Assembly: GCA_018821305.1 (NCBI GenBank) | Contig: JAHJMN010000212.1 | Span: 1-57,918, forward strand | DNA: 57,918 bases | Direction of reading: 5' to 3' | Source of the DNA: Myxococcota bacterium | Lineage (GTDB): Bacteria > Myxococcota_A > Polyangia > HGW-17 | Shown here: piece after piece, positions 53,301-57,918 of the stretch | How positions within the stretch are numbered: the first letter of the stretch is position 1 | Layout of the letters: each line of letters opens with the position of its first letter | The notes under the pieces: model-generated | Seen by the model: only the letters and a program-made list of their open reading frames with translations | What the model was told of the DNA's origin: nothing | Databases searched by the model: none | Made by a program: the position numbers and the translations under genes

Positions 53301-54137
53301 TGGTCGGATATTCAGGCGAAGCGAGCAGCCCTCAATCTGAAACCGGAAAGTAGAGATCGCATGATATCACTCATTAGATCTCTCATTCGCGGTGGTGATT
53401 TAAAAGAAGCGGAAAAACTTACGGAGAAGTGGCTTGAAAAAGATGCCATGGATGCTCAGGCTCTTGTAACTCTTTCGGATATCCAGGTTCTCGCCGGTGA
53501 TGTGAAGAAAGCAAAAGAATTTCTCGCAAGTGCCATTGATGTGGATCCTTCAAGTACTGCGGCCCATACCCGGATGTTCAATATTTATCGCACGGGTGGG
53601 GAATTCGCTCTCATGTGTGCCCACGCCCTTACAAGAGCACTTTTAGCCCCGGAAAATGTTGACTACCAGATTTCCGCCGTCCGGTGCAATCAGAATAAGG
53701 ATCGCCATTTTGCTAAACTTTCTGACAGAAATCGTAAAATCGCACAGTCAGAGATTATTAAAGCTGAGAAAAGTCAATCCATGTGGGGTCAACTCAGACT
53801 CGAAATGCAACTTGATGGAGATCACAACGCCGATATAGTTGTTGTAACCCCCGATGGCAATGTGGTGAGTTGGCTTGGCGGCGCAAGCAGGGTTTCGGCA
53901 GCTTCGGTGAATGGATCCAGAGAAGAAAAATTATCAATTTCCCTGGATAGAAACTCAAAATATCGGATCTGGGTAGTTCCTTCCAGAACCGGAATAGTCC
54001 GAAGCAGTGTTGATGGTCGTTTGAATATAAACAGTTACGGAACAACGAGATCCGTAAAGTTTACCATTGGCAGTGCCCCGGTGAAGATAGCTGATGTAGT
54101 TATAGGAAGTAAATTTCGCCTCGTTCCCGCCCCTTGA
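50331..54137 (+). CDS. Giant membrane anti-sigma protein: zinc-binding N-term, FecR, VIT, VWA, TPR
   Basis: About 1268 residues. Residues 25-40 carry the anti-sigma zinc motif HVKQCIAC (His31, Cys35, Cys38), TM at about 86-106, a FecR-like periplasmic domain (about 130-245, KTAKGEKILATLSDSTKLWVNEGS), a VIT domain (about 310-450), a VWA domain (about 565-740) with MIDAS DSSYS (Asp573, Ser575, Ser577), a Met/Arg-rich disordered stretch (about 900-975), TPR-like helices (about 1030-1130) and a C-terminal beta domain with ADIVVVTPDG. FecR plus VIT-VWA on one anti-sigma is an unusual size and order. The start ATG at 50331 has GGAG nine bases before it; an ATG at 50316 is possible. Confidence 0.85.
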   Translation: MTRKITCQNIKDLVSSNPESAKDLPSEFEEHVKQCIACQAEVRASRRLVAMLQTAGSTFKPSFTMDQLAQRAINAPQRRHSKAVWLRPVIGFAVAASIAAVVIALWPGKKPAGPAKSNKNIVKQDVMVLKVASLAKFKGKVRTQMDSLEVKTLKTAKGEKILATLSDSTKLWVNEGSVVEFTDKNRTITVPSGEILLDVVKQKGLKPFVVDTPSGRVNVTGTRLSVASRKNYAIVDVLRGHIIVESGKTKAPVTAGGEAVLRKDLPPMIHASSNPGYAAEWANETADRYTGVSGFGTLKARKPGEKKDSELALRMVDHKVKVMIQGRIVRTEVEEEFQNDLPATMEGIYNFPLPHDAKIAALDLVVDGKWEHGAIVEKSRGDKIWAGVIRNAAPKKKKQEIVEYVWVPGPWHDPALLNWKKGNQFELKIFPIPGKGSRRVRIAYTQVLSEIPGGHRYVLPMVGSESKKPVTERFRFEAMIGNAPVDEIRVSPLEMDRKTTGKTAVLSYDGKDFMPTADLVIDIPAAKPHQEITAWSFRNPMKTQDEAYGLIALKPVLADYSVPEKLEITFLVDSSYSVQKARLNRSAEIINKIVSELSGENKVALYHCNSACFELSKAANASTGSAKEFEKHIKALRPLGSTSIDAVLEKMTTLAQGKSQQNQRFVYIGDGIASIGETDVSLLAEKARLIGKNARITTVSLGGENDELVLKSIASAGSGLHIPLTAGSSINGLAFRIISRQFGKGLHNVKVKLPEGSKAVSGADFKVLWPGEEQLIAFRFSGEKLEGDVEISGDFSGMEWKRTYKINMKGSTEKGNAFIPRVWAEKRITELQKNNDDTSRKEIVEISTSHHVLSRYTSLLVLESPAMAKAFGVKDTRPAVEWSGHEGSSSDETTTLLDKSTPHPASKGAGMGMSKRSLKMDDDEMESRKSVMSQDMVMDEKAPSAPAKSESMRRPPRNRRFFGRRRMIRMKKQWYRTAAIYRKIDSAASDWSDIQAKRAALNLKPESRDRMISLIRSLIRGGDLKEAEKLTEKWLEKDAMDAQALVTLSDIQVLAGDVKKAKEFLASAIDVDPSSTAAHTRMFNIYRTGGEFALMCAHALTRALLAPENVDYQISAVRCNQNKDRHFAKLSDRNRKIAQSEIIKAEKSQSMWGQLRLEMQLDGDHNADIVVVTPDGNVVSWLGGASRVSAASVNGSREEKLSISLDRNSKYRIWVVPSRTGIVRSSVDGRLNINSYGTTRSVKFTIGSAPVKIADVVIGSKFRLVPAP

Positions 54138-54178
54138 AATCATTCGTAAAGATACGAACTGGTTTCCGCGGTTTTTTC

Positions 54179-54242
54179 AGGTGTCCGGCCTTTCCCTCCT
54201 CAAAGGTTCAGTCAGTCACTAAGGTCGGACACCTACTTTTTT
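54179..54242 (+). terminator. Rho-independent terminator
   Basis: AGGTGTCCGGCCTT (54179-54192) pairs with AAGGTCGGACACCT (54221-54234), 28-base loop, followed by ACTTTTTT. It lies 42 bases after the VWA gene stop. Good stem; the loop is long. Confidence 0.75.
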
Positions 54243-54414
54243 ATAAGGTTTGAGAAGCATGTGGGCGGTAGAAAAGAAATATAAAGTTTAAATTAACTTA
54301 CTTCTGCTGCATTTGGATCTTCCCTTGAAGTTAAACTTCCCTTATAATGTTTTTGTGTAAATAGACAGGTTTGAAAAATTGTACTTTTTCATATACTCCG
54401 ACGGGTCTTGATTT

Positions 54415-56031
54415 ATGGCAAAACTGATAATAGCAACATCCAATCCTCCTGTTGAACATGATCTTAAGGATTACACTACCATAGGTCGTATGCCGAGGAA
54501 CACGATTCAGATTCTGGATCGGATACTCTCCAAAGTTCATGCTCAGATCGTAAAACTTAAAGATGGCAGATACTTGATAAAAGATCTTGGCAGTCTTAAT
54601 GGTACCTACATCCGTGGGCAGCGAATTACCGAGTACATTCTTGAAGACGGTGAAGAGATTGCCATGGGAAGCACGCTTTTGCGTTTTGTTTCGTCAGCGG
54701 ATCAGAAGCCTGCAAAAGACGTTGAAATATCTCCCGATGGTGTTGCAAGCCAGATACATCAAACAATTCAGGCAGAAGGTGCGGAAAATTTCCCACCGGA
54801 ATCAGCTATAACTGATGTAAACGTTGTCCGTCGCGATTATGAACGCCTGCGTATAAGCCATGAAGTTGCTACATATCTTGGTGTACAGACCGATCTGAAC
54901 ACACTTCTGGCAAAAATTCTTACAAAGATATTTGAGATCTTTGCCTGTGACCGGGGCATCATTTTTCTCCCGGCCGGTGACGGAAAAATGAGGCCAATTG
55001 TTTCCCGCTTCCGTAATCAGGATGACGAGGAAGACGGCAATATCGTCGTATCGCAAACAATTCTCAGTAACGTTGTGAACAATAAAGAAGCAGTGCTTTC
55101 TTCTGACGCAAGTATGGACAGCCGCTTTAATACGGCGAAATCCATCATAATTCAGGGGATTCGCTCAACCATGAGTGTTCCCATGATTTATGGTGAAAAG
55201 CTTCTGGGGGTCATATATCTGGACAGTCAGATGGCTACCGGGGCATTTTCAAAGAAAGATCTTCAGTTACTGACAGGAATTGCAGCTCAGGCGGCAATGG
55301 CAATTAATAATACCAATCTTATTAAGCAGATTGAGAGTGATACCAAGACAAGAGCACAGTTTGAAAAGCTTCTCTCTCCGAACCTGGTTGATCAGATCGT
55401 TGAAGGTAAACTTACATTTGATCAGGAAGGTCAACTTTCTGAAGTAACTACGCTTTTCGCTGATATCCGCGGCTTTACATCCATGAGTGAAAACATGGAG
55501 GCCAAAGAAATAGTAAAAATGCTCAACACTTACTTTGAAGTAATGGTTGATGTAATCTTTACCTATCAGGGCACTTTGGATAAGTTCGTTGGTGACGAGA
55601 TCATGGCTCTGTTTGGGGCTCCCGTAACTATGCCGGGTTCCGCCCGCATGGCCGTTGAATGTTCTCTGGAAATGATTGCCTCTCTTGAGGTTTACAATAC
55701 TGCACGCATTGCAGAGGGCAAAAAACCCATCGCCATCGGCATTGGTATTAACACCGGCGAAGTGGTTTCCGGTGCTCTTGGCAGTTCGAAAACCCTTCAG
55801 TATACCGTTGTGGGGGATCCTGTGAATCTTGCCGCACGACTCTGCAGTCTGGCAAAACCCATGGAGATCATCATCGGGGAAAACACGTATAATCAGGTAA
55901 AAGATTACTTTGATTTTGAAAATCGTGAGCCTGTTTCTGTAAAAGGCAAAGCAAAGCCCGTTAATATTTTCGCTGTCTTAGGTATGAAAGCTCGTAAAGA
56001 AAACACCATAACCTATACAAAACCTCAATAA
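54415..56031 (+). CDS. FHA-GAF-class III adenylate cyclase
   Basis: 538 residues, cytoplasmic. FHA domain (about 18-92; IGRMPRNTIQI, SKVHAQI, DLGSLNGTYIRG) binds phosphothreonine; GAF domain (about 145-300) binds a ligand; class III cyclase domain (about 340-510): metal Asp350 and Asp394, adenine-specifying Lys390 in LDKFVGDEI, Asp468, and Asn471/Arg475 in VGDPVNLAARL. The full set of catalytic residues predicts active cAMP synthesis. FHA-GAF-cyclase arrangements are common in Myxococcota-like genomes. The Shine-Dalgarno is weak. Confidence 0.93.
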   Translation: MAKLIIATSNPPVEHDLKDYTTIGRMPRNTIQILDRILSKVHAQIVKLKDGRYLIKDLGSLNGTYIRGQRITEYILEDGEEIAMGSTLLRFVSSADQKPAKDVEISPDGVASQIHQTIQAEGAENFPPESAITDVNVVRRDYERLRISHEVATYLGVQTDLNTLLAKILTKIFEIFACDRGIIFLPAGDGKMRPIVSRFRNQDDEEDGNIVVSQTILSNVVNNKEAVLSSDASMDSRFNTAKSIIIQGIRSTMSVPMIYGEKLLGVIYLDSQMATGAFSKKDLQLLTGIAAQAAMAINNTNLIKQIESDTKTRAQFEKLLSPNLVDQIVEGKLTFDQEGQLSEVTTLFADIRGFTSMSENMEAKEIVKMLNTYFEVMVDVIFTYQGTLDKFVGDEIMALFGAPVTMPGSARMAVECSLEMIASLEVYNTARIAEGKKPIAIGIGINTGEVVSGALGSSKTLQYTVVGDPVNLAARLCSLAKPMEIIIGENTYNQVKDYFDFENREPVSVKGKAKPVNIFAVLGMKARKENTITYTKPQ

Positions 56032-56907
56032 ATGTTTGATTTCACTTTACTGGAAGGACCTGCAGGGGCATTTTTCGCATTCTTATGGGGAAGCATCTGG
56101 GGTAGTTTCACAAATGTTGTAATTTACAGGCTTCCCCGTGGGGAGAGCGTGATCTGGCCCGGAAGCCACTGCATGTCGTGTAACCACAATCTCGGGGCAC
56201 TGGATAACATCCCTGTTTTCAGTTACATTTTTCTCCGGGGCCGCTGCAGGTACTGTCACAAGCCATACAGTATCCGTTATGCTCTTATTGAATTATTATC
56301 GGGTCTTGTTTCTGTGGGTATTTTTCTCCGTTTTCAATCCCTCGGTGGGACTTCCTTACTATTACAGTTTGCTTGTAATTTTGTGTTTGCCCAAACCCTG
56401 ATTGCGCTGAGTTTTATCGACTGGGATACTTTTATTATTCCTGATATTATCGTTGTTCCCCTCGCGCTCCTTAGTTTGATATATGGTTCATATTATACAA
56501 GTTTTTACCAATCATTGGGCGGTATGGTTCTTGGCGGTGGACTATTTGCGATGATTACTTTCTACTATCGCTATGTACGAAAGAAAGAAGGACTCGGTTT
56601 AGGGGATGCAAAACTCCTTGCTGCTCTGGGGGCTTTTCTTGGAGTATACAATATAGTTTATATTATATTACTTGCCAGTATCCAAGGTCTGCTGTTTGCT
56701 GTTATCGCTTCAATTTTCAAGCTTAAGTGGCCGAAACCATTGCCTTATAAAGGTATCACTGATGACGAAGATTATGAAGAGGAATTGTTTGCAGACAGTG
56801 ATAAATGGTCGTTGCAACCACTGCCTTTTGGTCCTTTCCTTTCCCTTGCAGCTCTGGAAATAATCATATTTTTTCCGTTTTTCAACTTACAATTATTTTC
56901 TGTGTGA
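56032..56907 (+). CDS. pilD: Type IV prepilin peptidase / N-methyltransferase
   Basis: 291 residues. Starts directly after the cyclase stop. SIWGSFTNVVIYRLPRGESV and the two-Cys zinc-like motif (HCMSC ... CRYC) mark the methyltransferase region; the aspartyl peptidase part has SFIDWDTFIIPD and GLGLGDAKLLAALGAFLG, containing the two catalytic Asp. About eight membrane segments. Cleaves and methylates type IV pilins; indicates a pilus or type II secretion system elsewhere. Confidence 0.94.
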   Translation: MFDFTLLEGPAGAFFAFLWGSIWGSFTNVVIYRLPRGESVIWPGSHCMSCNHNLGALDNIPVFSYIFLRGRCRYCHKPYSIRYALIELLSGLVSVGIFLRFQSLGGTSLLLQFACNFVFAQTLIALSFIDWDTFIIPDIIVVPLALLSLIYGSYYTSFYQSLGGMVLGGGLFAMITFYYRYVRKKEGLGLGDAKLLAALGAFLGVYNIVYIILLASIQGLLFAVIASIFKLKWPKPLPYKGITDDEDYEEELFADSDKWSLQPLPFGPFLSLAALEIIIFFPFFNLQLFSV

Positions 56908-56997
56908 AATTTTCTGCTCTTATTGAAATTTTCTATTCTCATCTGAATTTTTTCCGCTATAATGTTCCATGAGGCGAGGAAAATTTCCTGAGGAGCA

Positions 56998-57687
56998 ATG
57001 ACACGAATACCAAAGCAAAGTAAAGAAATGCGAATTCACACAATCTATCTTCAAAGCGTTTCAGACTTTTTCAGGATTTACAAATCGGATTCCAATTCGA
57101 TAACATTTACCACAAGAGCCATATTTTCAAATCGTGAAGAGGTTATTCTGGAAATACTTCTTCTTGATACTGGCGAAAAAGAACATTTCAGAACAAATAC
57201 TTATATTCAGAAGCAAACATCGACGGGGCAATATAAGATAAATGCACTGATCCAGTCGGGACAAAATGCAAAAATCTCTTTTATGGAATATCTCGTCAAT
57301 GAATCTGATAAGTGGGTTACCAAACGCAATCATCAGCGTCATCCTGTATCCATAAAAGCTGCCTGGAGTCTAGAAGCTCCGGATTTGTGGCATCCATGCG
57401 AAATTATTGATATCGGGAAGGGAGGTCTTCAGGTATGGGGTACAGCTACTCCTCCGGCGGGAAGCAGGCTTTTAGTTAACTTCCGACTTCCCAATTCCAC
57501 CGCAAGTGTAAAAATTCGTGGAGAAGTAGTCTGGGTTCACCAGAATGAAGGTAAAGTATCCCGGATGGGAATGAAATTCTTCGATATTGAACATGATGCA
57601 GAAACCAGCCGGGCAAAAACTTCAATCCGCAGATTCCTCCGACTTTATGATATTCACGGAAATATCAACGGCGTTCCAAACGAATAA
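56998..57687 (+). CDS. PilZ-domain protein
   Basis: 229 residues. The N-terminal half (1-115) is a YcgR-like beta domain, and the C-terminal half (about 115-210) is a PilZ domain with RNHQR (RxxxR) and DIGKGG in place of D/NxSxxG. It likely binds cyclic di-GMP. The CTGAGGAG ribosome site is well placed for the ATG. It is close to pilD, suggesting motility or pilus control. Confidence 0.87.
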   Translation: MTRIPKQSKEMRIHTIYLQSVSDFFRIYKSDSNSITFTTRAIFSNREEVILEILLLDTGEKEHFRTNTYIQKQTSTGQYKINALIQSGQNAKISFMEYLVNESDKWVTKRNHQRHPVSIKAAWSLEAPDLWHPCEIIDIGKGGLQVWGTATPPAGSRLLVNFRLPNSTASVKIRGEVVWVHQNEGKVSRMGMKFFDIEHDAETSRAKTSIRRFLRLYDIHGNINGVPNE

Positions 57688-57713
57688 AAGCAGAAAATCA
57701 AATTACAACCTGC

Positions 57714-57918
57714 ACTAGACTCAATGCTGTTCGGTTAGTGAACTTCCGAGTGAATTAGTCAATAAATACAATCTTGTATAATAATTACAGGCAGACAGGA
57801 ATTCAGGAAAACAGGGGTCAGGAGCAGGGCGTTTACTTTGAAGGTGAGTGTTTTTGTGGCATAAAGACCGCTTTCGTAAGCGGTCAAGATCGATTTCAAT
57901 TCAGTATTTGCATATACA
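57714..57918 (+). repeat. Family C repeat at the right window edge
   Basis: TAGACTCAATGCTGTTCGG, TTAGTGAACTTCCGAGTG, AATTAGTCAATAAATACAA and a CAGG run, followed at 57866-57885 by the hairpin GACCGCTT-TCGT-AAGCGGTC, the family A end in palindromic form. It starts 26 bases after the PilZ gene stop and runs to the window end. Confidence 0.65.

Noticed and set aside
1-57918. tRNA, rRNA or tmRNA genes
   Set aside because: No cloverleaf, CCA-ended or rRNA-like segment was recognised in any intergenic region; a covariance search was not possible.

Overview
The window looks like chromosome of an AT-rich, Gram-negative, deltaproteobacterial or Myxococcota-like bacterium with an oxygen-sensitive lifestyle. 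This is inferred from gene content: roadblock/MglB-like proteins, a receiver-PATAN protein, FHA-GAF-adenylate cyclase, HD-GYP and multi-PAS kinases, a split glycine decarboxylase, rubrerythrins, many lipoproteins with poly-asparagine linkers, and Cys-rich/RCC1 surface proteins. No rRNA, tRNA, phage, transposase or CRISPR was seen.

Layout. 702-8152 (-) is a signalling block: ParA ATPase, roadblock protein, receiver-PATAN-TPR protein, lipoprotein, a giant tandem HD-GYP/PAS/histidine kinase, an ODP-type metallo-beta-lactamase protein and a second roadblock protein. 8345-11352 holds an Asn-linker lipoprotein and two tandem MBL hydrolases. 11355-14928 (-) is a three-gene, ATGA-coupled operon: ECF sigma factor, membrane anti-sigma-like DUF4384 protein, and an exported caspase-like protease fused to a repeat-rich surface domain. 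15326-16832 (+) pairs a RadC/JAB protein with a HEAT lipoprotein. 16843-22411 (-) is a second ATGA-coupled trio: S41 protease, Lnb/DUF4105 membrane protein and GT-C-like membrane protein. Phosphoglucomutase, a murein amidase and a small zinc protein follow. 26267-29847 carries Cys-rich and thioredoxin-fold lipoproteins and an M3 peptidase. 30102-34684 (+) has an SNase-like protein, a K+ channel and a PocR-PAS-kinase-receiver hybrid. 34994-36664 (-) is an oxidative-stress cluster of three ferritin-like proteins. 39869-45713 (+) has two paralogous lipoproteins and gcvT-gcvH-gcvPA-gcvPB. 47383-57687 (+) has an RCC1 lipoprotein, an ECF sigma factor with a giant FecR/VIT/VWA/TPR anti-sigma protein, FHA-GAF-cyclase, prepilin peptidase and PilZ protein.

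Between genes, particularly at 1-700, 24.5 kb, 30.0 kb, 34.7-35.0 kb, 38.2-41.1 kb, 45.7-46.1 kb and both window ends, are families of palindromic, MITE-like repeats with CCTG/CAGG-rich arms. Several have a terminal TAG or TTA that is the stop codon of the neighbouring gene. A 42/43-bp tandem array sits at 46.9-47.2 kb.

The most interesting items are the caspase/ECF operon, the stop-codon-linked repeats, the ParA-roadblock-PATAN-HD-GYP signalling block and the protease-Lnb-GT-C trio. All functional statements come from reading motifs; no database search was run.
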